DNA from: Cupriavidus sp. D39
GTDB taxonomy: Bacteria > Pseudomonadota > Gammaproteobacteria > Burkholderiales > Burkholderiaceae
Direction: 5' to 3'
Assembly (NCBI RefSeq): GCF_026627925.1
Contig: NZ_JAPNLE010000009.1
Location: forward strand, 2,294,001-2,358,000
Length of the DNA stretch: 64,000 nucleotides
Shown here piece after piece: positions 36,541-45,203 of this stretch (positions within the stretch are counted from its first letter, which is position 1; every line of letters begins with the position of its first letter). The position numbers and the translations under genes were made by a program. Below the pieces are notes generated by a model, which was not told the origin of the DNA, ran no database searches, and was given only the letters and a program-made list of their open reading frames with translations.

Positions 36541-37780
36541 TTCGTATTCCCTCCTACCCGCGCCGCGACAAAGCCAAAGCAGAAAGAGAGGGCAGCAAGC
36601 GTCAAGGTGAGAACCGACAAGCGCATCAGCAGCGGCATCAAGGGATAGCGCGACGTCACGGCCCACACCAGCAGGGAACCCAGCAGAACAGCAATCTGGC
36701 AGGCAAACAGAACTCTCGTCTTTCCGGAAATCACGAAGTAGTTGGCCCAGAAATCGGAAGCGCGGAAAGCGGCCGCCGTCAGGAACAGCGGAATATAGGG
36801 CATCACGCCCAGATACTGTGGGAAGTAAGCTTCAATGCCCCAACGGATTATCAGGTATCCCGGCACGGCGAGTATGCCCAGCACGAGCAGGAATCCCAGC
36901 GAGGTTTTGCCGGTACGGTCCCGCACTGCCTGCGCCCCGTCGTGGTAGATCTGCGCCGCCAGGCTCGGGAACAGGTTTGCATTGACCGTGACCTGGAAGG
37001 TGGATGCCATCGATAGCAGCGTCCAGGCAAAGCGAACTCCGCGAACGCAGGCTTTGCCAGTGCATCCGCGGCAAGCCAGCGATCGGAATTCTGCATCAGG
37101 AACGCCAGGATGACGCTGACGAACAGCGCTCCCGCCGCCCGCCACTCGGAGTGGCGGAAATGGTGCAGCGCCAACACCGGCAAACGGAGAGATGCCCTCC
37201 CATAGCGAACACCGGCGCGCACTGCCACGATACCAATCATGCCGGCCGTTGCCAGGATCTCCGCGACGAGGATCGACTCGCCGCTTCCAATCTCGACTGC
37301 TGCCAGAAGCCCGGCCACCGAGACTACGCAACTACGCGAGAACAGCGTGACGGAGAATTCGGCCTGTAGCAGCCGGCTCTTGCTTTCCGTCGAGACAATG
37401 CCAAACAACTGATTGGTCAGCCCGTGCACCGCAGCCAGCGCGAGCAAGATGCCGGCCCCACCGGCAAGCGACATTCCGGTCGCGCTGAGCCCGAACAACG
37501 GCACCGCGCAAAGTACGGTGACCAGCGTCACCTCGCACATCATGATCATGCCGCGCGTCACTCGCCCGGCTGCGAACAGGTACGGGAGATCGCGCTGCAT
37601 CAGCAGATACAGTCCGAAGGCATTGACCATGGCAAGCGAAGCCGAGATCAGCAGCCCGATGCTCAACGTCCCGAATTCGGGGACCGCCAGCAATTTAGCG
37701 TAGGCAAGCATGCGGCCCATCATCAAGATGGCCGCAAAGCCGTTCAAGCAGGTTGTCCCGAGGTTTCTCTTGTAGCTCAT
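36537..37780 (-). CDS. Polysaccharide flippase (Wzx-like), leftward run (frameshifted)
   Basis: A second flippase-type polytopic membrane protein. The N-terminal frame (MSYKRNLGTTCLNGFAAILM, PEFGTLSIGLLISASLAMVNAFGLYL, SVILAFLMQNSDRWLAADAL) ends in nonsense after AEFALPGR. The other frame continues AWTLLSMASTFQVTVNANLFP, LGFLLVLGILAVPGYLIIRWG and RASDFWANYFVISGKTRVLF. One T missing from the TTT run (AAA at 37029-37031 on the plus strand) explains the shift; the repaired length is 414 residues with about 12 helices. It overlaps the next acetyltransferase. It probably exports the unit built with pseudaminic acid and amino-deoxysugar. Confidence 0.82.
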
Positions 37781-37865
37781 GGATGATCGCGGTTGCGCTT
37801 CCCTCCGCGAGTGACCATGGCCTTGCTCAGATCGGATGGGAGATGTCGCCTGAAATGCAGATTGG

Positions 37866-38801
37866 TTAAACCATCAAGCTCAGGTCCTGCTCACGGCGCT
37901 GATCGTGCATGACGCCGTAGTCGAACATGGCAAACTGCAATTGCAGGAGCAATCTCGCTTGGTGAACCGGGGTTCGACCCTTGTGGATGCACAGGGTATT
38001 CTCGGCAAAACCTGTCCCCGCCTCGCCGCAGATCTCCTTGATCTCGCTACGGTCGTAGGTCTGGTCGATCTCCGCATCCGTGTAGCGGCGTACCTTGAAT
38101 TCATCGAAGCGCTGCGTTACCGGCGGTCGCCGATGCGAGCCTGCCACGGCCACGTGCGCGCCGTCGCCCGGCTCCACGTCCGTCAGGTAGAAGAAGAACT
38201 TGAAGAAACGGAAGCAGTCGACGTCCCGGTGATAAAGATGCGCATGCTTGAATCGATCCTCCTCGCGCGCCTTCACGGGGAACGTCCACCACAGGTTGGA
38301 GCCGACAAATGCCGGCACCGAACCGATATAACGCGCGGCAATCCATTCCAGCAGAGGGTCGTGGCGCAGCGCATCGATCGCGGCGCACTGTTGCTGCGTA
38401 TTGAAGTACTGCGCGACCAGGATTGGTTTACCCAGGACAGCTTCCGCTGCCACGCGCTGCTCGGCATGAAAACCGCGAGCCGGATCTCGGTCGGCGAAGC
38501 ACGCAGAGTTGTTGGCAAACTGCCGGATCTGCGCCACCATTTCACTTGGAATCTTCAATCCGAATGCAAGGCCATCGGCATCCAGGGTCCGCACAAACTG
38601 CTCTTTGTCGATGCCCTTGAAGACGCTCTGCTCCAGGCGCGCCTCGCGCTCGGCAAGAAAGCGCCGCAGGCCCGGGCCTTGCAGCAGTCCGCGGGTACGA
38701 CTGACGGTATCGCGAGCGAAACCGAACCGGGCCGGCACGCGCATCAACGTGTAGCCAGGCTGACTCATCAAGCTCTTGGTCAAGATTCGAATTCGACTCA
38801 T
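37866..38801 (-). CDS. Phytanoyl-CoA dioxygenase (PhyH)-like Fe(II)/2-oxoglutarate oxygenase
   Basis: A 311-residue protein of the PhyH superfamily. The iron-binding facial triad is visible as H191-x-D193 (HLYHRDVDCFRFFKFFFYLTD) with distal H273 (ENTLCIHKG). R283 in QARLLLQLQFAMFDYG can bind 2-oxoglutarate. The PGDGAHVAVAGSHRRPP segment is typical. The N-terminal 60 residues are basic and unassigned. The ATG at 38801 has GGAGG 5 bases upstream. It sits inside the glycan locus, 34 bp after the capsule-type protein, so the substrate may be a sugar, a lipid-linked glycan or a sugar modification group. Oxygenases are rare in such loci. Confidence 0.75.
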   Translation of the reverse strand: MSRIRILTKSLMSQPGYTLMRVPARFGFARDTVSRTRGLLQGPGLRRFLAEREARLEQSVFKGIDKEQFVRTLDADGLAFGLKIPSEMVAQIRQFANNSACFADRDPARGFHAEQRVAAEAVLGKPILVAQYFNTQQQCAAIDALRHDPLLEWIAARYIGSVPAFVGSNLWWTFPVKAREEDRFKHAHLYHRDVDCFRFFKFFFYLTDVEPGDGAHVAVAGSHRRPPVTQRFDEFKVRRYTDAEIDQTYDRSEIKEICGEAGTGFAENTLCIHKGRTPVHQARLLLQLQFAMFDYGVMHDQRREQDLSLMV

Positions 38802-38835
38802 AGTGCCTCCACCTCTCGGACTCTTCGGGCCTGCA

Positions 38836-40398
38836 TTATCTGTCGCCAATCGGCATCCGCTCTCGGATCGCGTCCAAATAGCGGAACACGCCGCGCCGTT
38901 GTAGTGGGCGATACTCTTCCGGGATGGCCTTCTGCGCCTCCCTCAACTCTTCCCAGCGCCTCTCGCGCAGCAGCGTCAGTACTCGATTCTCACCAGCGGC
39001 GTCGGACGCCACCTCAGCATCATCCGCTTCCACACGGCGGGTCAGGAGCAATCGCTCGAGCCGGGTGGCATCAGGTTCGGGATTGTAGACATACTGCGTG
39101 GTCGTCCTGGCACGGATGTCGTTCACGTACTGGTTGAAACGGAAATTGAACGTGTAGGCGAAGCGCAAGACCTGCCGTGCGATATCGTCCGGGTTCTGCC
39201 TGCCGACCAGCGATAGGTTGTCAACGTCCTCGGGGCCATACAGGCGGATCTGGAAGCCAGCCGTCTGGTAGATCGACGTGCCCAGTGCGATAACCTGCTT
39301 GCCCAGGGCTCCAGCCTCGAAGGCAGCGCTGCCGCCGTTCACCACCACGGCGTCCGCCTGCGCGATCAGCCCCAAGGTATTGGCGCGCTCCCTGCTCCCA
39401 ATGATATGCACGCCGCGACGGCGCGCCCACTCCGTGTACATGCGCTCGGCGAGGCTGCCGTCCCTGAGACCGATCGTCTCGCCCCAGTTCGGGTGGCAGC
39501 GCAGGATGCAACTAGCCGGGTCGACCTCGATATGGTCGAACAGGAAGTCCAGGGCGGCGATCTGGTTAGGCCAGTTGGTCCGCCAGTCGGGATGGCCATC
39601 GAACTCGTTGAGGCTGCTGGGCGTGATCAGCAACTTCAGGCCATTGCTCTGCGCCGGCCATTCCAGGTCCTCGGCGTTGCGATTGTAGGCCCGCCATTCG
39701 AGCGTGTTCGTGCGCAAGAACCGCGCGGCCAGCAGCGAGGCGACAGACCGTGCCTGGGCCTCGGTGAGAGGCTTGTCCTTGTACTCTCCGACCACGCGCC
39801 CGACTTCGCCCAGCGCCAGGCAATTCTGGTCCGGGATCAGCAACAGGCCATCGCCAAACCAAGTACGTTCCACCGAAATAAAGGGAATGCCCTTGGCCTT
39901 GGCTGCCTCCAGCAACGCACGCGGACCTTCCATACGACCGTTGAAGCAGACAATGCCGTCCAGCCGGCGATCCTCGATCCAGCGGCAGGCGGCGGCGAAC
40001 GCCTCCCCAGCACCCGTGGCAAGCCTTTGGTGCAGCGCGCGGAATTCCTCGGTCTTCTTGTCGGCCTGGCTCTCCGTACGCAAGATGGTGCAGGCACCGG
40101 AGAAGCCCCACTGTTGCGCGGCGTCGCCCGCTTGCGCAGCGCCAGCGGGATCGCGATAGCGACGCATGGAGTCAACCGAGTCGGCGGCGAACGACCGCAT
40201 GCCGCCCATCGTGCATTTCACGCACTCCTTGGCCGAACTCGAGTTATCTCGCAATTCGCGGGTATAGCACTCCGACAGCGCGCTGTCGCAGCTGAGATAG
40301 AACACCTCATGCCCACGGGACTTCATCATCGAGGAGAGGAAGTAGACGTGTTCTACGTGTGGGCGATAGGCGTAGATGCTGGCGAAACCGAGACGCAT
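38836..40398 (-). CDS. Capsule-type polysaccharide biosynthesis protein, candidate glycosyltransferase
   Basis: A 520-residue soluble protein with two Rossmann-like halves as in GT-B enzymes. The N-terminal half has FASIYAYRPHVEHVYFLSSMM, SVERTWFGDGLLLIPDQNCLA and a cysteine set C37, C44, C59, C62 (CVKC). The C-terminal half has CHPNWGET, TEWARRRGVHIIGSRE, ADAVVVNGGSAAFEAGALGK and VIALGTSIYQ, which resemble the KpsC/KpsS-type and surface-carbohydrate synthesis families. The tail (470-520) is helical and charged. It directly follows pseI, so transfer of the nonulosonic acid is a reasonable guess. Substrate and linkage are unknown. Confidence 0.6.
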   Translation of the reverse strand: MRLGFASIYAYRPHVEHVYFLSSMMKSRGHEVFYLSCDSALSECYTRELRDNSSSAKECVKCTMGGMRSFAADSVDSMRRYRDPAGAAQAGDAAQQWGFSGACTILRTESQADKKTEEFRALHQRLATGAGEAFAAACRWIEDRRLDGIVCFNGRMEGPRALLEAAKAKGIPFISVERTWFGDGLLLIPDQNCLALGEVGRVVGEYKDKPLTEAQARSVASLLAARFLRTNTLEWRAYNRNAEDLEWPAQSNGLKLLITPSSLNEFDGHPDWRTNWPNQIAALDFLFDHIEVDPASCILRCHPNWGETIGLRDGSLAERMYTEWARRRGVHIIGSRERANTLGLIAQADAVVVNGGSAAFEAGALGKQVIALGTSIYQTAGFQIRLYGPEDVDNLSLVGRQNPDDIARQVLRFAYTFNFRFNQYVNDIRARTTTQYVYNPEPDATRLERLLLTRRVEADDAEVASDAAGENRVLTLLRERRWEELREAQKAIPEEYRPLQRRGVFRYLDAIRERMPIGDR

Positions 40399-40435
40399 AT
40401 AGTAATAGTTATGGGGTCAAACGAGGCAAAGAGAC

Positions 40436-41485
40436 TCAGGCGAGCAGATCCCACTCAAGTGGCGTACCGCGGCTCACATCCTGCTTCACTGCCCGGCCGA
40501 GCACCTGGTCTAGGTGCTTGGGCGCCAGGCCAAAGCCCGGGCGGATCGCCCGCACGCTGGAGGCGTCCAGCACCTCGCCGGCCTTGAGGTCGCGCGTGAT
40601 GTAGAGCGACCGGCGGAACACCAGGGACTTCTTCTCGGCATCAGTCGGGCCATAGCTGACGCCGCCCAGCCCCTGCCAGGCGCGGCGGGTTTCCACCACA
40701 AGCGCCTGGAATTCAGCGGGTTCGAGCGAGAAGGACGAATCCACGCCACCGTCGGCACGGTCCAGCGTGAAGTGCTTTTCGATCACGGTTGCGCCCATCG
40801 CGATGCTGGCCACCGATACGCCAAGGCCCATCGTATGGTCGGACAAGCCCACTTCGCAGCCAAACAGGTCGCGCATGTGGGGAATCGTGCGGACATTAGT
40901 GTTTTCGGGAGATGCTGGATAGGTGCTGGTGCACTTCAGAAGGATCAGGTCCTTGCATCCTGCCTCACGCGCGGCACGCACGCTTTGATCGAGTTCCGCG
41001 ATGCTGGCCATGCCGATCGAGATGATCATCGGCTTGCCGGTACGCGCGACCTTCCGAATCAGGGGAATATCGGTATTCTCAAACGATGCGATCTTATAGA
41101 CAGCTACGTCAAGTCCTTCCAGGAAGTCGACGGCGCTGTCGTCGAACGGCGTGCTAAACGGGATCATGCCGTGCCCGCGCGCTCGCTCGAAGATCGCTGC
41201 ATGCCACTCCCAGGGCGTATGCGCTTCATCGTACAGCTCGTACAGCGACTTGCCGTTCCACACGCTCTTCGGATCGGAAATGAAGAACTCCCGCTCGCGA
41301 ATATCCAGCGTCATGGTGTCCGCGGTATAGGTCTGGATCTTCAGTGCGTGCGCACCCGACGCCGCGGCGGCATCGACAATCTCCAGTGCGCGATCGACCG
41401 ACTGGTTGTGATTCCCGGACATTTCCGCGATCAGGAATGGCTCGTGTTCGCGGCCGACCAGGCGACCGCCGATATTGATCGTCAT
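40436..41485 (-). CDS. pseI: Pseudaminic acid synthase
   Basis: A NeuB-family enzyme that condenses phosphoenolpyruvate with a 2,4-diacetamido-2,4,6-trideoxy-altropyranose to give pseudaminic acid. It has 349 residues. The N-terminal TIM barrel shows IAEMSGNHNQSVDRALEIV, ALKIQTYTADTMTLD, FEILDxV-like FIPFSTPFDDSAVDFLEGL (seen as MIPFSTPFDDSAVDFLE) and LLKCTSTYPASPENTNVRTI. IEKHFTLDRADGGVDSSFSL follows, and a C-terminal SAF antifreeze-like domain (about 285-345) closes the protein. The ATG at 41485 has GGAG upstream. It overlaps pseH by 4 bp. Confidence 0.93.
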   Translation of the reverse strand: MTINIGGRLVGREHEPFLIAEMSGNHNQSVDRALEIVDAAAASGAHALKIQTYTADTMTLDIREREFFISDPKSVWNGKSLYELYDEAHTPWEWHAAIFERARGHGMIPFSTPFDDSAVDFLEGLDVAVYKIASFENTDIPLIRKVARTGKPMIISIGMASIAELDQSVRAAREAGCKDLILLKCTSTYPASPENTNVRTIPHMRDLFGCEVGLSDHTMGLGVSVASIAMGATVIEKHFTLDRADGGVDSSFSLEPAEFQALVVETRRAWQGLGGVSYGPTDAEKKSLVFRRSLYITRDLKAGEVLDASSVRAIRPGFGLAPKHLDQVLGRAVKQDVSRGTPLEWDLLA

Positions 41486-42048
41486 TTCAATACTCCTTCG
41501 GGCGAGAAACACAGGTCGCGCAGCGACTGCCGGTCACTCTCCCATTGATTGCTGAATTTGGCCAGGCAGACAATGTCCTGGCGCTGGCCTTGTTTCAGGT
41601 AATGCTCGACCAGCCGGCCCTCTTCGCGGAAGCCAAGCTTGCGATGCAGGGCCAGCGATGCTTGATTGAAAGCAAACGCCTCCGAGCTCAGCTTGTACAT
41701 ACCGAGCGTGTCGAAGGCATAAGCCAGCGCCAGATAGCCCAACGCCGAGCCAGTACCCTTGGGCAGGCCCTGCTCGCCCAGATAGAAACCCCAGGTGCAA
41801 CGCAGGTGCTCGCGGCTGATGCCGGTGAACGAGCTAAACCCAACCGGCACCCCGCGTAGTGCAAATACCGCAAACAGCGCGCTCGGGTGTTGCAGCGCCG
41901 AAGCGAACCAGCGTTCATGCTCCTCAGGCGCAATCATGTGGTCCGTGTACATATTGCTGCGCACGTGGTCGCTGTTGCGCCAGGCCAGCAGGATGTCCTT
42001 GTCGCCAGGGCGGATCGGACGCAATTCGCAGTCGTCGAGCCTATGCAT
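41482..42048 (-). CDS. pseH: PseH-like N-acetyltransferase (GNAT)
   Basis: A 188-residue GNAT acetyltransferase expected to acetylate the 4-amino group of UDP-4-amino-4,6-dideoxy-N-acetyl-beta-L-altrosamine in pseudaminic acid synthesis. It shows LRPIRPGDKDILLAWRNSDHV at the start, the acetyl-CoA loop GKGTGSA-like GLPKGTGSALGYLAL, and ALHRKLGFREEGRLVEHYLK near the end, as in RimJ/PseH proteins. The ATG at 42048 overlaps the pseG stop by one base (TGATG). Its place between pseG and pseI supports the pathway assignment. Confidence 0.88.
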   Translation of the reverse strand: MHRLDDCELRPIRPGDKDILLAWRNSDHVRSNMYTDHMIAPEEHERWFASALQHPSALFAVFALRGVPVGFSSFTGISREHLRCTWGFYLGEQGLPKGTGSALGYLALAYAFDTLGMYKLSSEAFAFNQASLALHRKLGFREEGRLVEHYLKQGQRQDIVCLAKFSNQWESDRQSLRDLCFSPEGVLK

Positions 42049-43132
42049 CACAGCGCCTCCTGATAGATTAGGTCAGCCACAGTCGCTGGTACGCGCCGGG
42101 CCAGCCCCAGGGTGCGGCTCGACAAAGCGAGGCGCCCGGCATCGTCCACCATCAAGGCAGTCGCCGCTTGCGCCACCATCTCCGGCGTCACCGTGGCGAC
42201 GTCGCCCAGGTTGACGATATATCCCGCGGCAGCCAGGTCGTGGGCCGATCTGCGCTGGTTGTCAGCCAGCACGATGGCGATGGTCGGCAACCCGAGGAAG
42301 CAGCGCTCCCAAGTCGCAGATCCACAAGCGCCGATGGCCAGGTCTGCGCTCGCCATCAACTCGGCCATATTGTCGACCTGCACGTGCAGACGCGCATTTG
42401 GCGTGTTCTCGCACAACGCCCTCACCTGATCGCGGTGCGGTGCGCCCGCGCCGAGGACAACGTCGATCGCAACACCAGCCTTGGCGATGTCCCGCAATCC
42501 GCGCAGCGCGGTGCTGGTTGCGTTGTCCTGGTCCATGCCGCCCATGAACAGCAGGATGCGTCGAACCGGCCCCTTGCCACGGCGCAAGGCCTGCCCGGCC
42601 ACCGCGAACTCGGGGCGCAGCAGGGCATAGCCAGGGCCCAGCAGGCACGTGCAGTGCGGCGGAACCAGTTGGCATAACGTTGATCCAGATCGCTATAGTA
42701 ATTCTGGTCGAGCAGCAGGTCGCAGTCGTGGCGGCGATCGGCCAGGTCGTCGATTGCCATGATGCGAGGCACCTGCCCGCGCAGCGGCTGCTCCCATCGC
42801 CAGTCGAGACCATAATGATCCACCACCAGCCATTGAGGCGCCCACTCCGCCAGCACCGCTGCGCTTTGCGTCATGTCTTCCTCCCAGGACGCGCCGAGCC
42901 AGGCACTGTGGGCGAGATCCCCCGCCGCGGAGCGGGCAGGCTCCGCCACAGGTAGCACGTGGCACGAGTATCCGCGCCTTGCGATCAGCGCTTGTGCGCC
43001 ACCCGGATGCGTGCGGGTGATGAAGCGAACCTCAGCCCCGCGCTCGCGCAAGGTATCCGCCAGCGTCAGGCAACGCATCACGTGGCCCGACCCGATCTGA
43101 ACGGAAGCATCGGCGCGAATCGCAACCTTCAT
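42048..43132 (-). CDS. pseG: UDP-2,4-diacetamido-2,4,6-trideoxy-beta-L-altropyranose hydrolase (frameshifted)
   Basis: A GT-B-like hydrolase that releases UDP from the pseudaminic acid precursor. The N-terminal frame starts AIRADASVQIGSGHVMRCLTLAD, with the GSGHxMR loop, H17 being the expected catalytic His, and VVDHYGLDWRWE, DDLADRRHDCDLLLDQNYY. It goes out of frame at about 42668 (GCCAA-CTG), where one A appears lost. The continuation holds LLGPGYALLRPEF, ILLFMGGMDQDNAT, NMAELMASADLAIGACGSATWER and GLPTIAIVLADNQ. The repaired protein has 361 residues, the normal size. Confidence 0.9.
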
Positions 43133-43137
43133 GACGT

Positions 43138-44427
43138 TCAGCGTACCTTGAACAAGGGTTCAAGCGGAGCGCACTTCAGCATTTGCTCGAGGCCGCCGTC
43201 GCGTACTGCCTGAACCATCATCGGCAGGGTGTGGTCGTAGGCCGCGAACAGCCGGCTAATATCGGCATCCGAATGGCTGTACCCCATGTTGTGGGTACCA
43301 AAAGTCAGGACGCCCTGCGCCAGCATTTCCTGCATGAACAGCGTCTTCAGATGCCACATGGGATAGCGCGCCGTGTCCTTGATCAGCAGGAAGCTCCAGC
43401 TCGGATGGCCCGACACGGAAAGGAAGTCGTCCGCGCCCAGCGCCGCAATGCGCTCGCGCAGGCCGTCAATCACCACTTGCCCCTGGCGAGCCAGGGTGGC
43501 GGTAACTGGTTCGCGTTCCAGCTTCTTCATGGTGGCGAGCGCCGCTGCCAGCGATAGCGTTTCACCGCCAAAGGTGAAGGAAAAGAAGATCTCCTCCATC
43601 AGTTGCATGACATCGGCCCGGCCCGCGACCGCCGAAACCGGATAGCCGTTGGCCAGGCCCTTGCCGAAGGTAGCCAGGTCCGGGGTGACGCCAAACAGCT
43701 GCTGGGCGCCGCCATTGGCGTAGCGGAAGCCGGTGATGGTTTCATCAAACACCAGCAGTGCGCCGTGCTTATGCGCCAGGTCCTTGACCGCCTGCAGGAA
43801 GCCCGGAGCCGGCTCGACCACGTTCATCGGCTCGAGGATCACCGCGGCGACCTGGTCGGGGTACGCCCTGAAAATGGCATCGAGACTGTCGATGTCGTTG
43901 TAAGCCCAGGCGTGCGACAGATCGCGCGTGGCCTGCGGCACGCCGCGGTTGCGCGCGGTGGTGCCGATGTACCAGTCCTGCCAGCCGTGATAACCGCAGA
44001 CCGCGACGTGATCGCGGCCGGTGAAAGCGCGGGCCACCCGCACGGCACCGGCGGTCGCATCGGAGCCGTTCTTGCCGAATCGGACCTTTTCGGCGCAAGG
44101 CACCATCGACACCAACTGCTCTGCCACTTCCATTTCGAGCCGGTGCGGCAGCGAGAAGATGATGCCGTCCTCAAGCTGGGCCTTGACCGCGGCATCCACG
44201 TCGGGGTCACAATATCCAAGCGTCAGCGCAGCGAGAGCGCCGATCATGTCGAGGTACTCGTTGCCGTCGACGTCCCACACGTGACTGCCGCGGCCGCGCT
44301 CGATGAAGTACGGCGACACGCCGAACGGGTACTGCGTACGGCTCTTGCTGAATGTTTGCGAACCAAGCGGGATGGTGCGCAGGGCGCGTTCAAGCAGGGC
44401 TTCAGACTGTTGATATCGTTGCGACAT
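43138..44427 (-). CDS. Class III PLP aminotransferase (glutamate-1-semialdehyde-aminomutase-like) in the pse cluster
   Basis: A 429-residue PLP enzyme resembling HemL. It has VWDVDGNEYLDMIGALAALTLGY, VRFGKNGSDATAGAVRVARAFTG, DHVAVCGYHGWQDW, LLVFDETITGFRYANGGAQ and the Schiff-base Lys in LATFGKGLANGYP. A heme role is unlikely because it is embedded between pseF and pseG with 5-bp gaps on each side. Family members in nonulosonic-acid and other glycan loci transaminate or isomerise sugars or sugar side chains. I chose the ATG at 44427 (MSQRYQQ) with GAAGGGTG upstream; a GTG at 44436 is also possible. It may add or move an amino group on the Pse-like sugar or provide a decoration. Confidence 0.82.
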   Translation of the reverse strand: MSQRYQQSEALLERALRTIPLGSQTFSKSRTQYPFGVSPYFIERGRGSHVWDVDGNEYLDMIGALAALTLGYCDPDVDAAVKAQLEDGIIFSLPHRLEMEVAEQLVSMVPCAEKVRFGKNGSDATAGAVRVARAFTGRDHVAVCGYHGWQDWYIGTTARNRGVPQATRDLSHAWAYNDIDSLDAIFRAYPDQVAAVILEPMNVVEPAPGFLQAVKDLAHKHGALLVFDETITGFRYANGGAQQLFGVTPDLATFGKGLANGYPVSAVAGRADVMQLMEEIFFSFTFGGETLSLAAALATMKKLEREPVTATLARQGQVVIDGLRERIAALGADDFLSVSGHPSWSFLLIKDTARYPMWHLKTLFMQEMLAQGVLTFGTHNMGYSHSDADISRLFAAYDHTLPMMVQAVRDGGLEQMLKCAPLEPLFKVR

Positions 44428-44432
44428 GATGT

Positions 44433-45203
44433 TCACACCCTTCGAGGTAATAGTTCGTCTTGCACAAGAGATTTCACATAGCCTGCATTCCGGAGTTGGC
44501 CGGCGTTGATCTCGATCAGTTCTGGCTGCTGCGCCAGCAGACGCAGCACGTCGGCCATCAGGAATTCAGGATTATCGCGAAACAGGGCCGCATACACGGC
44601 CGAGACAAACTCAAGGTCGGACGGCTCATCGACCGTCCAGCGCAGCGCGGAGAGATCGCTATCGCGCTTGAGGCAACCCAGCTTGAAGCGCTCTGGGTGC
44701 TGATAAATGAATGACGTCACATGTTCGCGCTGGGACGCAAGGCTGGCCTCCTGCCAGATCGTCTCCAGCACGCTGAACCGGAACACTTCGGCATCCAGGC
44801 CATCCGGATAGGTAGGCTCCAGCACGTTGCTGGCGTAGTCGTAGTCACCGTCGCGATAGAAATCGATCACGGCGTCAATGACTTCAGGGTCGGCCAGCGG
44901 GCAGTCGGCGGTCAGCCGGACCACGTGCTGCGGCCGGATATCCTTCACCGCCGAATAGAAGCGGTCCAGCACATCGTCGAGACTACCGCGGAACACCTCC
45001 ACGCCTGCCTCGACACAGCGTGCCGCGAGTTCGTCATCCGAGGGGCTGTCGCTGGTCACCACCATCAGCCGATCGATGTTGCGGGCGCGCCGCAAACGCT
45101 CTATCTGGCGCAGGATCATCGGCTCGCCGAGCAAGGGCTTCAACACCTTGCCTGGCAGGCGGGTCGAACTTGAACGGGCTTGTAGCAATGCCATCACGGT
45201 CAT
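44433..45203 (-). CDS. pseF: SpsF-type cytidylyltransferase, candidate CMP-pseudaminic acid synthetase
   Basis: A 256-residue nucleotidyltransferase of the SpsF/CMP-sugar synthetase group, expected to activate pseudaminic acid with CTP. The nucleotide loop is LLQARSSSTRLPGKVLKPLLG. It also shows VVTSDSPSDDELAARC, DVLDRFYSAVKD, HVVRLTADCPLADPEVIDAVI and the dimer/substrate segment YASNVLEPTYPDGLDAEVF. The classical PseF is NeuA-like, so this is the SpsF-like replacement found in some loci; the assignment rests on context. The ATG at 45203 overlaps the aldo/keto reductase stop (ATGA). Confidence 0.8.
   Translation of the reverse strand: MTVMALLQARSSSTRLPGKVLKPLLGEPMILRQIERLRRARNIDRLMVVTSDSPSDDELAARCVEAGVEVFRGSLDDVLDRFYSAVKDIRPQHVVRLTADCPLADPEVIDAVIDFYRDGDYDYASNVLEPTYPDGLDAEVFRFSVLETIWQEASLASQREHVTSFIYQHPERFKLGCLKRDSDLSALRWTVDEPSDLEFVSAVYAALFRDNPEFLMADVLRLLAQQPELIEINAGQLRNAGYVKSLVQDELLPRRV

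Noticed and set aside
43138..44427. hemL (glutamate-1-semialdehyde aminomutase) for heme synthesis
   Set aside because: It is the same family, but it is embedded with 5-bp gaps inside the pse operon; a sugar-related role fits better.
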